Below, one piece after another: positions 54,364-64,000 of a stretch of DNA of 64,000 nucleotides (the stretch's first letter is position 1; every line of letters begins with the position of its first letter). The notes beneath the pieces were generated by a model. It saw nothing but the letters and a program-made list of their open reading frames with translations, ran no database searches and was not told the DNA's origin. Source of the DNA: Pseudomonas karstica (lineage in GTDB: Bacteria > Pseudomonadota > Gammaproteobacteria > Pseudomonadales > Pseudomonadaceae); assembly GCF_009707515.1 (NCBI RefSeq), contig NZ_WLYI01000001.1, forward strand, positions 186,001 through 250,000, in the 5' to 3' direction. The position numbers and the translations under genes were made by a program.

Positions 54364-54541
54364 ACATCGCCTTACCACGGCATTCCTCACCTTTGCCCGC
54401 TGTTAAAGTCGCGAAAAGTGTAGGTTTTTAGTTATTGCCTCCCTATATATGGGATTGATATTTATATATTGAGATTTGTCCGGCCGTAGGTTTATATTCG
54501 CTCATCTGCTTTTTCAGCACTCACAGAATTCAGGTGAAGCG
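54364..54541. promoter_or_regulatory. AT-rich promoter region of the dgo operon
   Basis: This 178-bp gap before dgoK is distinctly more AT-rich than its surroundings (about 54430-54480, with TATATATGG and TTTATATATTGAG). It is the likely promoter of dgoKADT. No gene and no clear GntR-type operator palindrome were recognised. Confidence 0.5.
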
Positions 54542-55513
54542 ATGCCGGCGCAATTGATCGCGCTCGATTGGGGAACCAGTTCCCTTCGTGCTTATAAACT
54601 CGGCCCAGGCGGCCACGTCCTTGAACACCGCTCGCTGGCGTCGGGGATCATGCACCTGCCCACCGAGCCCCGGGACATCGCAGGCATTTGGTGTGCTGAT
54701 GGTTTCGAGTTGGCGTTTGATGCCGCCTGCGGCGATTGGCTGGATGCACAGCCCACGCTCCCCGTCATTGCCTGCGGTATGGTCGGCAGTGCCCAGGGCT
54801 GGAGTGAAGCGGCTTATCGCGATACGCCCGCCGATGTCGCTACCCTCGGCCAGGCATTGCACGTGGTGCGTAGCCTGCGAGGCGTCGACGTGCATATCGT
54901 GCCCGGTGTGATCCAACGGTCGGCCCTGCCTAACGTGATGCGCGGCGAAGAAACCCAAGTGCTGGGGGTGCTGCAGAACCTGCCTGTCGGCCCGGCCAGC
55001 CGACGCTTGATCGGCCTGCCTGGCAGCCATTCAAAATGGGTCGAGGTGGTGGAAGGCTGCATCACACATTTCGACACCTTCATGACGGGTGAACTGTTCG
55101 CCGTGCTCAGCCAGCACAGCATCCTGGGGCGCACCCAACAACCGTCTGTGCAGTTTCAAACCGAGGCTTTTGATCGGGGTGTACAGGTAGCGTTGTCGGC
55201 AGATGGCCAGCGTGGGCCGCTATCGACCTTGTTTAGCGCCCGCACCCTGGGGCTGACTGGTGAGCTGGCGGGCCATGAGCAAGCGGACTATTTATCCGGC
55301 CTGTTGATTGGCCATGAGCTGTCGGCACTCAACAGCGGCCAGCCCCTCGATATCGTGCTGGTGGGTAACACTCAACTGTGCACCCGCTACCAGCGGGCGC
55401 TCGCACTTTGCGGTTTCTCCCATGTGACCCTCGCACAAGAGGCTACCGAGCGTGGCTTGTGGCAGTTGGCGGTCGCGGCCGGGTTGCTGCCTGCATCCGT
55501 TCAATCTGACTAG
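54542..55513 (+). CDS. dgoK: 2-dehydro-3-deoxygalactonokinase
   Basis: A 323-residue sugar kinase that phosphorylates 2-keto-3-deoxygalactonate in the DeLey-Doudoroff pathway of galactonate breakdown. The family N-terminus ALDWGTSSLRAYKLGPGG is a phosphate-binding ASKHA-type motif; RLIGLPGSHSKWV and LVGNTQLCTRY are further family segments. The start is at MPAQLIALDWG; upstream codons in the same frame are rejected. It is first in the dgoKADT order and is followed 9 bp later by dgoA. Confidence 0.93.
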   Translation: MPAQLIALDWGTSSLRAYKLGPGGHVLEHRSLASGIMHLPTEPRDIAGIWCADGFELAFDAACGDWLDAQPTLPVIACGMVGSAQGWSEAAYRDTPADVATLGQALHVVRSLRGVDVHIVPGVIQRSALPNVMRGEETQVLGVLQNLPVGPASRRLIGLPGSHSKWVEVVEGCITHFDTFMTGELFAVLSQHSILGRTQQPSVQFQTEAFDRGVQVALSADGQRGPLSTLFSARTLGLTGELAGHEQADYLSGLLIGHELSALNSGQPLDIVLVGNTQLCTRYQRALALCGFSHVTLAQEATERGLWQLAVAAGLLPASVQSD

Positions 55514-55522
55514 AGGCCTGAC

Positions 55523-56143
55523 ATGCTCAAGCAAGCGCTGACACACAACGGTTTGGTCGCAATCCTGCGGGGCCTACGCCCGGATGAGGCCTTGGCGATC
55601 GGCCAGGTGTTGTACGAGGCAGGGTTTCGTGTGATCGAAGTACCGCTCAACTCGCCGGACCCTTACACCAGCATCCGCATCCTACGGGACAGCCTGCCGG
55701 CTGATTGCCTGATCGGTGCCGGCACGGTGCTTACACCGGAACAGGTGGAGCAGGTGAAAGCCGCTGGTGGCCAGGTGATCGTCATGCCCCACAGCGATCC
55801 CAAGGTATTGCGTGCAGCCAGGGCGGCGGGCCTGTATCTGTCGCCGGGCGTTGCCACGCCTACCGAAGCGTTCGCGGCGCTGGCCGAAGGTGCCGACGTG
55901 TTGAAGCTGTTCCCGGCCGAGCAAATGGGCCCGGCGGTGGTCAAGGCCTGGCTCGCCGTATTGCCGGCGGGCACGGTATTGCTGCCGGTGGGCGGGATCA
56001 CCCCGGACAACATGCAGGTGTTTATCGACGCTGGCGTCAAGGGCTTTGGCTTGGGCTCCGGGTTGTTCAAGCCAGGCATGACTGTCGAACAGGTAGCGAG
56101 CCGCGCCAAGGCTTATGTCGCAGCCTGGAACGCCTTGAGCTGA
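55523..56143 (+). CDS. dgoA: 2-dehydro-3-deoxy-6-phosphogalactonate aldolase
   Basis: A 206-residue class I aldolase that splits 2-keto-3-deoxy-6-phosphogalactonate to pyruvate and glyceraldehyde-3-phosphate. The Schiff-base lysine is K128 in DVLKLFPAEQMGP. The TIM-barrel landmarks are LVAILRGL, VIEVPLNSP, GAGTVL, PGVATPTE and PVGGITPDN. In E. coli this function is fused or named within dgoA; here it is a separate gene. Confidence 0.95.
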   Translation: MLKQALTHNGLVAILRGLRPDEALAIGQVLYEAGFRVIEVPLNSPDPYTSIRILRDSLPADCLIGAGTVLTPEQVEQVKAAGGQVIVMPHSDPKVLRAARAAGLYLSPGVATPTEAFAALAEGADVLKLFPAEQMGPAVVKAWLAVLPAGTVLLPVGGITPDNMQVFIDAGVKGFGLGSGLFKPGMTVEQVASRAKAYVAAWNALS

Positions 56144-56189
56144 TTCAAGTTCCGCGCCCTTGGCGCTGCATCTATAAGAGAGACAAGAG

Positions 56190-57338
56190 ATGAAAATTAC
56201 CAAACTGACGACCTTCATCGTGCCGCCGCGCTGGTGCTTCCTCAAGGTGGAAACCGACGAGGGCGTGACCGGTTGGGGCGAGCCCGTGGTCGAGGGCCGT
56301 GCCCACACCGTGGCCGCTGCTGTTGAGGAGTTGTCTGACTACCTGATCGGCAAAGACCCACGCAATATCGAAGATATCTGGACCGTGCTCTATCGCGGCG
56401 GCTTCTACCGGGGCGGCGCGATCCATATGAGTGCCCTGGCCGGTATCGACCAGGCGCTGTGGGACATCAAAGGCAAGGCCCTCGGCGTCTCCGTCAGCGA
56501 CCTGCTGGGTGGCCAGGTGCGGGACAAGATCCGTGTGTACTCGTGGATTGGTGGCGACCGCCCAGCGGACACGGCCCGTGCTGCAAAAGAAGCAGTGTCC
56601 CGCGGTTTTACCGCGGTGAAGATGAACGGCACCGAAGAGCTGCAGTTTCTCGACACCTTCGACAAAGTCGACCAGGCCCTGGCCAATGTCGCCGCGGTGC
56701 GTGATGCGGTAGGGCCGAACGTCGGCATCGGCGTCGACTTTCATGGCCGGGTGCACAAGCCCATGGCCAAGGTGCTGATGAAGGAGCTGGACCCGTACAA
56801 GTTGATGTTCATCGAAGAGCCGGTACTCAGTGAAAACTACGAAGCGCTCAAGGAACTGGCACCCCTGACCAGTACCCCGATTGCCCTCGGCGAGCGGCTG
56901 TTCTCGCGCTGGGACTTCAAGCGCGTGCTCAGCGAAGGCTACGTCGACATCATTCAGCCTGATGCATCCCACGCGGGCGGTATCACCGAAACCCGCAAGA
57001 TCGCCAACATGGCCGAAGCCTACGATGTGGCCCTGGCCCTGCACTGTCCGTTGGGCCCGATTGCCCTGGCGGCATGCCTGCAACTGGACGCGGTTTGCTA
57101 CAACGCTTTTATCCAGGAACAGAGCCTGGGCATTCATTACAACGAGAGTAACGACCTGCTGGATTACGTGCGCGATCCCGGTGTTTTCGACTACGACCAG
57201 GGTTTTGTGAAAATCCCCAACGGGCCGGGCCTGGGCATTGAGATCAACGAGGAATATGTGATCGAGCGTGCCGCTATCGGCCACCGCTGGCGCAACCCGA
57301 TCTGGCGCCATGCCGACGGCAGTTTTGCCGAGTGGTGA
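56190..57338 (+). CDS. dgoD: D-galactonate dehydratase
   Basis: A 382-residue enolase-superfamily enzyme that dehydrates D-galactonate to 2-keto-3-deoxygalactonate. The metal ligands are in the expected places: D183 (GVDFHGR, with H185), E209 (MFIEEPV) and E235 ([14 protein letters not shown]). The general-base histidine is in [12 protein letters not shown]. The N-terminus [20 protein letters not shown] is the family start. It is 46 bp after dgoA. Confidence 0.96.
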   Translation: MKITKLTTFIVPPRWCFLKVETDEGVTGWGEPVVEGRAHTVAAAVEELSDYLIGKDPRNIEDIWTVLYRGGFYRGGAIHMSALAGIDQALWDIKGKALGVSVSDLLGGQVRDKIRVYSWIGGDRPADTARAAKEAVSRGFTAVKMNGTEELQFLDTFDKVDQALANVAAVRDAVGPNVGIGVDFHGRVHKPMAKVLMKELDPYKLMFIEEPVLSENYEALKELAPLTSTPIALGERLFSRWDFKRVLSEGYVDIIQPDASHAGGITETRKIANMAEAYDVALALHCPLGPIALAACLQLDAVCYNAFIQEQSLGIHYNESNDLLDYVRDPGVFDYDQGFVKIPNGPGLGIEINEEYVIERAAIGHRWRNPIWRHADGSFAEW

Positions 57339-57348
57339 TCGCCGCGAA

Positions 57349-57383
57349 TTGATCGCTCCCACGCAACGCGTGGGAACGATCAA
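57349..57383. repeat. Palindromic repeat between dgoD and dgoT
   Basis: Sixteen-bp arms (57349-57364 and 57368-57383) with one mismatch and a 3-nt loop, of the GATCGTTCCCACG family. It begins 10 bp after the dgoD stop and may reduce expression of the transporter gene or protect the upstream message. Confidence 0.82.
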
Positions 57384-57422
57384 TGTACCTCCTGTCCTCA
57401 ACAATCATAAAAAGAGGCTTCC

Positions 57423-58733
57423 ATGATTCCTCCTCAAAGCACCACGGCCGCGCCGTTGGTGGCGCCCAGTCGCAAGCGCTATTTCATCATGGTGCTGCTG
57501 TTCATCACGGTGGTGATCAACTACCTGGACCGCAGCAACTTGTCGATTGCCGCTCCGGCCCTGACCAGCGACCTGGGCATCGACCCGGTGCATGTCGGGC
57601 TGATTTTCTCGGCATTCGGCTGGACCTATGCCGCCATGCAGATCCCCGGTGGCTGGTTGGTGGATAGGGTGCCGCCGCGCATCCTGTACACCGTCGCCCT
57701 GCTGTTGTGGTCCATTGCTACGGTAATGCTTGGCTTTGCTGCCAGCTTTATCGCGCTGTTTGTGTTGCGCATGGCGGTGGGCGCCCTGGAAGCGCCCGCC
57801 TACCCCATTAACAACCGCGTGGTCACCACCTGGTTCCCCGAACGTGAACGGGCCACGGCTATTGGCTTCTACACCTCCGGGCAGTTCGTCGGGCTGGCTT
57901 TCCTTACGCCGGTGCTGGCCTGGTTGCAGCATCACTACGGCTGGCACATGGTGTTTGTCAGTACCGGGGCGGTGGGTATTGTGTGGGCGCTGATCTGGTA
58001 CGCGGTGTATCGCGAGCCCAAGGATTTCAAAGGCGCCAATGCGGCTGAAATCGAACTGATCCGCGAAGGTGGCGGGTTGGTGGATATTCAAGAGCAAACC
58101 GCCAAACGCAAGACACCCTTCAGTTGGGTCGACCTGGGTATTGTCCTGAGCAAGCGCAAGCTGTGGGGCATTTACCTGGGACAGTTCTGCCTTAACTCGA
58201 CCCTGTGGTTTTTCCTGACGTGGTTTCCTACCTACCTGGTGAAATATCGCGGTATGGACTTCATCAAGTCTGGCTTGCTGGCGTCCCTGCCCTTTCTCGC
58301 GGCGTTCGTTGGCGTGTTGTGTTCGGGGCTGTTTTCCGACTGGCTGATTCGCCGGGGCGCGTCCGTAGGCTTTGCCCGCAAGCTGCCGATTATCAGTGGC
58401 CTGCTGATCTCTACGGCGATCATCGGTGCCAACTTTGTTGACTCGACGCCGTTGGTGATTGCATGCCTGGCGGTGGCATTCTTCGGCAATGGCCTGGCAT
58501 CGATTACCTGGTCGCTGGTATCGACCCTGGCTCCGGCACGCCTGCTGGGTTTGACCGGCGGTGTGTTCAACTTCATTGGCAACCTGTCGGCAATTACCAC
58601 GCCCATCGTGATCGGCTTCCTGGCCAGCGGCGATTCGTTTGCGCCGGCGATTACCTACATCGCTGTGCTGGCGCTGTTGGGCGCATTGTCCTACATACTG
58701 CTGGTGGGAAAAGTCGAACGTATCGAGCTGTAG
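57423..58733 (+). CDS. dgoT: MFS transporter, D-galactonate type
   Basis: A 436-residue inner-membrane major facilitator of the anion:cation symporter group, with 12 predicted membrane segments. The first includes YFIMVLLFITVVINYLDRSN and the central MFS motif is LVDRVPPRILYTVAL. It probably imports D-galactonate with protons, based on position at the end of the dgo genes and on similarity in the N-terminal region to E. coli DgoT. The substrate could be a related hexonate or glucarate. Confidence 0.85.
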   Translation: MIPPQSTTAAPLVAPSRKRYFIMVLLFITVVINYLDRSNLSIAAPALTSDLGIDPVHVGLIFSAFGWTYAAMQIPGGWLVDRVPPRILYTVALLLWSIATVMLGFAASFIALFVLRMAVGALEAPAYPINNRVVTTWFPERERATAIGFYTSGQFVGLAFLTPVLAWLQHHYGWHMVFVSTGAVGIVWALIWYAVYREPKDFKGANAAEIELIREGGGLVDIQEQTAKRKTPFSWVDLGIVLSKRKLWGIYLGQFCLNSTLWFFLTWFPTYLVKYRGMDFIKSGLLASLPFLAAFVGVLCSGLFSDWLIRRGASVGFARKLPIISGLLISTAIIGANFVDSTPLVIACLAVAFFGNGLASITWSLVSTLAPARLLGLTGGVFNFIGNLSAITTPIVIGFLASGDSFAPAITYIAVLALLGALSYILLVGKVERIEL

Positions 58734-58739
58734 CGATTT

Positions 58740-58764
58740 AACGGGCGACGTTGCGTCGCCCGTT
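58740..58764. terminator. Stem-loop terminator between dgoT and trpA
   Basis: Arms AACGGGCGAC (58740-58749) and GTCGCCCGTT (58755-58764) around a 5-nt loop between convergent genes. Flanking T-runs are weak, so it may act as a moderate bidirectional terminator. Confidence 0.65.
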
Positions 58765-58794
58765 ATCGTTCACCCTCTATGGCTGATGAACCAC

Positions 58795-59603
58795 TTACCG
58801 GCGGGCGTTACGCACACCATCCGATAACGCCGCACAGAGACTCAAGACCCCATCGATAGCCTGCTCATCGTTGCTGGCATTGGCGATGTGATCAATCAGC
58901 GCCGAACCCACCACCACGCCGTCCGCCAGGCGAGCGATGGCAGCGGCTTGCTCCGGGGTGCGAATGCCGAAGCCGATGCTGATGGGCAGGTCGGTATGGC
59001 GGCGCAGGCGGGTTACGGCTTCTTCGACGTGCTCCAGGGTGGCGGCACCGGCACCGGTCACGCCGGCGACCGACACGTAGTACACAAACCCGGAGCTGCC
59101 GTTGAGCACAGTGGGCAAGCGCACGTCGTCAGTCGTCGGAGTGGTCAGGCGGATGAAGTCGATACCGGCGGCCTGGGCCGGGTCGCAGAGCTCGCTGTTA
59201 TGCTCTGGCGGCATGTCGACCACGATCAGGCCATCAACCCCCGCCTCCTTGGCATCGCTGATGAAACGCGGCACGCCATACATGTGAATCGGGTTGAAAT
59301 AGCCCATCAGCACCAGCGGCGTATCGTTGTTGTCCTTGCGGAACTCGCGGACCATTTCGAGGGTTTTCGCCAGGTTTTGCTTGGCGGTCAGCGCACGGAT
59401 ATTGGCCAGTTGGATGGCCGGGCCGTCGGCCATCGGGTCGGTGAACGGCATGCCCAGTTCGATCACGTCCGCACCGGCCGCAGGCAAGCCCTTGAGGATC
59501 TTCAAGGAAGTGTCATAACCGGGGTCGCCGGCGGTGATGAAGGTCACCAGGGCTGCACGGTTTTGTTCCTTGAGTTGCGCAAAACGCGTTTGCAGGCGGC
59601 TCA

Positions 59604-59604
<1 letters not shown>
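58795..59604 (-). CDS. trpA: Tryptophan synthase alpha subunit
   Basis: A 269-residue TIM-barrel subunit that cleaves indole-3-glycerol phosphate. Catalytic E49 and D60 lie in [19 protein letters not shown]. The start is at [15 protein letters not shown], overlapping the trpB stop by one base (TGATG); an open frame continues 62 residues upstream inside trpB and is ignored. Confidence 0.97.
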
Positions 59605-60941
<1,337 letters not shown>

Positions 60942-61838
60942 ATGAGCCGAGACCTTCCCCCGCTGAACGCGCTGCGTGCGTTCGAAGCCACTGCCCGGTT
61001 TAATAGCGTAAGCCAGGCTGCCGAGCAATTACACGTAACCCATGGTGCCGTCAGCCGGCAATTGAAGGTGCTGGAAGAGCACCTGGGCGTGAGTCTTTTT
61101 GCCAAGGATGGGCGCGGCATTAAACTCACAGATGCGGGTGCAAGGCTGCGCGAGGCCAGTTTTGAAGCATTTGAGCGTTTGCGGGATGTCTGCGCTGAGC
61201 TGACCCAAAGCAGCGCCGATGCACCGTTCGTTCTCGGTTGTTCAGGAAGCTTGCTGGCGCGCTGGTTTATCCCACGCTTGGGGCGCTTGAACGCCGAGTT
61301 GCCGGACTTGCGGCTGCATTTGTCGGCCGGTGAAGGCGATCTTGATCCAAGGCGCCCAGGGCTTGACGCCCTATTGGTATTTGCCGAGCCGCCGTGGCCG
61401 ACCGACATGCAGGTCTATGAATTAGCCAGCGAACGCATCGGGCCGGTGATAAGCCCGCGTTTTGCCCATTACGAGCGTCTGCGCCAGGCGCCTGCCGCGG
61501 CGTTGCTCGGTGAACCCCTATTGCACACTACCTCGCGCCCGCAAGCCTGGCCCAGTTGGGCACAGCACCATGGGATTGACGCTGATGCGTTGACGTACGG
61601 GCAGGGTTTCGAGCATTTGTATTATTTGCTGGAGGCGGCCGTGGCTGGCCTGGGGGTGGCGATTGCTCCTGAGCCGCTGGTGGCCGAAGACCTGCGAGCA
61701 GGGCGCCTGGTTGCGCCGTGGGGTTTCAGTCAAACCCCGGCGCAACTGGCGCTGTGGCTACCCAAGCGCGCCGCGGACGGACGGGCTTGGCAACTGGCGC
61801 AATGGCTCAAGGCTGAGCTGGCGCGCCAGGATGTTTAG
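60942..61838 (+). CDS. trpI: LysR-family activator of tryptophan synthase genes
   Basis: A 298-residue LysR regulator. The helix-turn-helix covers about residues 6-64 ([40 protein letters not shown]). The rest aligns well with TrpI of P. aeruginosa ([40 protein letters not shown]). The start [14 protein letters not shown] is chosen by homology over an ATG eight codons upstream. Its stop codon overlaps the stop of the convergent DUF883 gene by 4 bp. Confidence 0.95.
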   Translation: MSRDLPPLNALRAFEATARFNSVSQAAEQLHVTHGAVSRQLKVLEEHLGVSLFAKDGRGIKLTDAGARLREASFEAFERLRDVCAELTQSSADAPFVLGCSGSLLARWFIPRLGRLNAELPDLRLHLSAGEGDLDPRRPGLDALLVFAEPPWPTDMQVYELASERIGPVISPRFAHYERLRQAPAAALLGEPLLHTTSRPQAWPSWAQHHGIDADALTYGQGFEHLYYLLEAAVAGLGVAIAPEPLVAEDLRAGRLVAPWGFSQTPAQLALWLPKRAADGRAWQLAQWLKAELARQDV

Positions 61839-62161
61839 TTGCCGCGCTTGCACAGCAGGTAGGCGGCCAGCAGCCCCAGCGCGCCGACGGCAACGCCAGC
61901 TGTAGTCCATGGGTGTTCCTGCGCGTAGTCTCGGGTTGCGACACTGGTTTCACGGAGTTTGACTTTGCTTTCTTCATAGGCATCGCTGATCAGGTGACGA
62001 GAATGCTTGAGGGCATTTTCGGCATTGCTTTTCAGGGCCTTCAAGGTTTTTCGCGACTCGTCCGATGCATCATCCTTGAGGCTTTCAAGGGATTTGAGCA
62101 GGCTCGAAATCTCGGCTTCCATGCTTTCCAATGACGCTTTGCGTAAAGAAGTGTTGGCCAT
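61835..62161 (-). CDS. ElaB/YqjD/DUF883-family membrane-anchored protein
   Basis: A 108-residue protein. The N-terminal 80 residues are a charged helix ([20 protein letters not shown] and onward) and the C-terminus has one membrane segment ([18 protein letters not shown]) and a short positive tail. Family members in E. coli (YqjD, ElaB) anchor to the inner membrane, bind ribosomes in stationary phase and respond to stress. Its end overlaps the end of trpI on the other strand. Confidence 0.88.
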   Translation of the reverse strand: MANTSLRKASLESMEAEISSLLKSLESLKDDASDESRKTLKALKSNAENALKHSRHLISDAYEESKVKLRETSVATRDYAQEHPWTTAGVAVGALGLLAAYLLCKRGN

Positions 62162-62315
62162 GTGGGCTCTCCTGAAGTGATTGAGTGGTGTGTGTTGATT
62201 CCGACTCCGGCGGTTTCAGAAAGTGCAGTAAATCTGAACTTTTGAATAGGAGTCGTCGCCAGAAGCGGTACGAGGAATCGCTGCTAGGCTTCATTTACAA
62301 TTAAGGAGAACTGTC

Positions 62316-62531
62316 ATGACCAATCATCACACTTACAAGAAAGTCGAATTGGTGGGCTCGTCCCCTACCAGCATCGAAGATGCCATCAACAATGCCTTGG
62401 CCGAGGCCAGCAAGAGCATCAAGCACTTGGAGTGGTTTGAAGTGACTGAAACCCGGGGTCATATCAAGGATGGCAAGGCGGCGCATTTTCAGGTCACGCT
62501 CAAGGTGGGCTTCCGTATTGCCAATAGTTGA
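62316..62531 (+). CDS. Dodecin family flavin-binding protein
   Basis: A 71-residue protein with the dodecin layout: KKVELVGSSPTSIEDAINNA, then ASKSIKHLEWFEVTETRGHI and FQVTLKVGFRI. Twelve copies form a hollow sphere storing or buffering flavin; the Trp in LEWFEV lies in the flavin-stacking position in the family. The ATG follows AAGGAGA (62302-62308). Confidence 0.92.
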   Translation: MTNHHTYKKVELVGSSPTSIEDAINNALAEASKSIKHLEWFEVTETRGHIKDGKAAHFQVTLKVGFRIANS

Positions 62532-62644
62532 TTGCGCGGGTTGAACTTGCGAGCTGGCCGATTGCCATAAGCTTCGTTACACCTCAGGTGCCGACGCGAC
62601 GAGCGTTGGCGCGCTCTTTTCGATCAGCGCAAGGAAAGTGACGG

Positions 62645-62869
62645 ATGAAGAAGCTTCTATTGGCGATAGGCTTGTTGAGTATGGCGGGCACGGTCCTGGC
62701 GGCGGGCAAGCCTTGTGAAGAGCTGAAAAGCGAAATTGCCGCAAAAATCGATGCCAAAGGCGTTTCGAGTTATTCGCTGGAAATTGTAGATAAAGGCGCC
62801 ACTGCTGACGGCGAGGTAGTGGGTAGCTGTGAAGGCGGCACCAAGGAAATCGTCTACAAGCGCGGGTGA
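62645..62869 (+). CDS. DUF1161-family small exported protein
   Basis: A 74-residue precursor with a signal peptide (MKKLLLAIGLLSMAGTVLAA). The mature part is about 54 residues: CEELKSEIAAKIDAKGVSSY, EIVDKG and GSCEGGTKEIVYKRG. Two cysteines (in KPCEEL and GSCEGG) could form a periplasmic disulfide. The function of the family is unknown. A strong terminator follows 18 bp after the stop codon. Confidence 0.85.
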   Translation: MKKLLLAIGLLSMAGTVLAAGKPCEELKSEIAAKIDAKGVSSYSLEIVDKGATADGEVVGSCEGGTKEIVYKRG

Positions 62870-62887
62870 CCCTGTGTTGCAGACATG

Positions 62888-62916
62888 AAAACCGACGCCA
62901 GTGCGTCGGTTTTTTT
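62888..62916. terminator. Rho-independent terminator after the DUF1161 gene
   Basis: Arms AAAACCGACGC (62888-62898) and GCGTCGGTTTT (62903-62913) around a CAGT loop, followed by more T on the plus strand. It also lies just beyond the stop of the convergent oxidoreductase gene. Confidence 0.92.
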
Positions 62917-62926
62917 CGTCTGGCGT

Positions 62927-63928
62927 TTAGCCTTTCATTACATCCGCCAACAGCTCATAGGAATGAATCCGATCGGCATGTTCGTACAGGTCGCAGGTAA
63001 AGATCAGCTCGTCAGCGCCGGTCTGCTCCACCAGCACTTCCAGTTTGGCGCGAATCTTCGCCGGGCTGCCGACCATCGCCAGGCCCAGGAAACTGCCTAC
63101 GGCTTCTTTCTCATGGGGCAGCCACAGGCCATCCATGGTTTTTACCGGTGGGCGTTGCACCAGGCTTTGTCCACGCATCAAGGCGAGGATGCGCTGGTAG
63201 ACCGAAGTGGCCAGGTAATCGGCTTGCTCATCGGTGTCGGCGGCTACCAGCGGGATGCCGAGCATCACGTAAGGCTTGTCCAACACGGCCGAAGGCTTGA
63301 AGTGGTTGCGATAGACGCGAATCGCTTCGTGCATCATGCGCGGTGCGAAATGTGAGGCGAAGGCGTAAGGCAAACCGCGCTCGCCCGCCAATTGCGCACT
63401 GAATAGGCTCGAACCCAATAGCCACACGGGCACGTTGGTACCGGTGCCGGGTACGGCGATCACTCGTTGATCCGGGGTGCGCGGGCCCAGGTAGGCGATT
63501 AACTCGCTCACATCATCCGGAAAGTCATCGGCGCTGCCAGAGCGTTCGCGACGCAGGGCGCGGGCGGTCATCTGGTCGGAACCCGGCGCGCGGCCCAGAC
63601 CCAGGTCGATCCGGCCCGGGTAGAGGCTTTCCAGGGTGCCAAATTGTTCGGCGATGATCAGCGGCGCGTGATTGGGCAGCATCACGCCGCCGGAACCGAC
63701 GCGGATGGTCGAGGTGCCGCCCGCCAGATAGCCGAGCAACACCGAGGTCGCTGAGCTGGCGATGCCGTCCATGTTGTGGTGTTCAGCCACCCAGAAGCGG
63801 TGGTAGCCGAGCTTTTCCACATGCTGGGCCAGGTCCAGGGAGTTGCGCAGCGATTGCGCGGGGCTGCCATTGGCCCGCACAGGCACCAGGTCGAGGGTCG
63901 AAAATTTCACGTCGGACAGTGGTTTCAT
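62927..63928 (-). CDS. Luciferase-like FMN-dependent oxidoreductase (MsnO8/YhbW type)
   Basis: A 333-residue LLM-class flavin enzyme: [55 protein letters not shown] and [12 protein letters not shown] are family landmarks, and it has the TIM-barrel length. Such enzymes use reduced FMN and oxygen or act without a known substrate; the specific reaction cannot be stated. Its minus-strand leader contains a hairpin around the ribosome-binding site (63929-63961). Confidence 0.88.
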   Translation of the reverse strand: MKPLSDVKFSTLDLVPVRANGSPAQSLRNSLDLAQHVEKLGYHRFWVAEHHNMDGIASSATSVLLGYLAGGTSTIRVGSGGVMLPNHAPLIIAEQFGTLESLYPGRIDLGLGRAPGSDQMTARALRRERSGSADDFPDDVSELIAYLGPRTPDQRVIAVPGTGTNVPVWLLGSSLFSAQLAGERGLPYAFASHFAPRMMHEAIRVYRNHFKPSAVLDKPYVMLGIPLVAADTDEQADYLATSVYQRILALMRGQSLVQRPPVKTMDGLWLPHEKEAVGSFLGLAMVGSPAKIRAKLEVLVEQTGADELIFTCDLYEHADRIHSYELLADVMKG

Positions 63929-63961
63929 AAGCCTGCTTCTCCAATGGGGGGGCGCAGGCTT
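63929..63961 (-). promoter_or_regulatory. Hairpin enclosing the ribosome-binding site of the luciferase-like gene
   Basis: On the minus strand the arms AAGCCTGC (63954-63961) and GCAGGCTT (63929-63936) enclose a 17-nt loop holding the GGAG ribosome-binding site, and the second arm ends directly at the ATG. It may tune translation. On the plus strand it is followed by six T, so it also resembles a terminator for rightward transcription. Confidence 0.4.
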
Positions 63962-64000
63962 TTTTGACGAGCCAAAACCTGCCGCTTCATATGCATGTTC

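Overview
The window is a 64 kb stretch of a Pseudomonas chromosome, most likely from the P. fluorescens group, spanning the replication origin. The basis is gene order and protein sequence: the classical origin neighbourhood glmS-glmR-glmU-atp operon-parB/parA-rsmG-mnmG-mnmE-yidC-yidD-rnpA-rpmH-[oriC]-dnaA-dnaN-recF-gyrB is intact. Almost everything left of oriC reads leftwards and dnaA-gyrB reads rightwards, so genes run with the replication forks. REP/REPIN palindromes of the kind common in the P. fluorescens group lie in many intergenic gaps. No rRNA, tRNA, CRISPR, prophage or insertion sequence was found.

Layout. 1-3.2 kb: the end of an Rnk-like gene, an empty attTn7 site, glmS and its DeoR-type partner. 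3.2-11.8 kb: glmU and the nine-gene atpIBEFHAGDC operon, with a clear promoter and terminator. 11.9-20.6 kb: parAB, the tRNA- and rRNA-modification genes, and the rpmH-rnpA-yidD-yidC-mnmE protein-export/translation cluster. 16.2-16.7 kb: an AT-rich non-coding region with DnaA boxes (second origin-like element). 20.6-21.2 kb: oriC proper. 21.2-27.4 kb: dnaA-dnaN-recF-gyrB with parS sites. 27.5-32.2 kb: a signalling module (response regulator, divergent FecR-domain secreted protein and CHASE2 histidine kinase). 32.4-45.8 kb: core genes (plsC-like, gmhB, glySQ, tag, lpxL-like, TPR, trkA, rsmB, fmt, def, a LysM-family relative, dprA, tsaC). 45.8-50.4 kb: qor, hemF, aroE and a SulP transporter. 50.5-54.4 kb: choline-sulfate use (betC, choX, LysR regulator) plus a small DOPA-dioxygenase-family protein. 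54.5-58.7 kb: galactonate catabolism dgoKADT. 58.8-61.8 kb: trpBA and trpI. 61.8-64 kb: small stress/unknown proteins, dodecin, a DUF1161 protein and a luciferase-like oxidoreductase.

How the parts work together: the left half supplies cell-wall amino-sugar precursor synthesis, ATP synthesis and chromosome segregation. ParB would load at the parS sites in recF and beyond gyrB, and DnaA would act at oriC. The right half adds peripheral carbon and sulfur metabolism. The least explained element is the 645-bp gap before the FecR/CHASE2 pair. It carries two GACACA-(A)GGA-TGTGTC hairpins and further GGA-in-loop hairpins that match the RsmA/RsmE (CsrA) binding consensus. This suggests a post-transcriptionally controlled leader or a small RNA in front of an uncharacterised signalling system.
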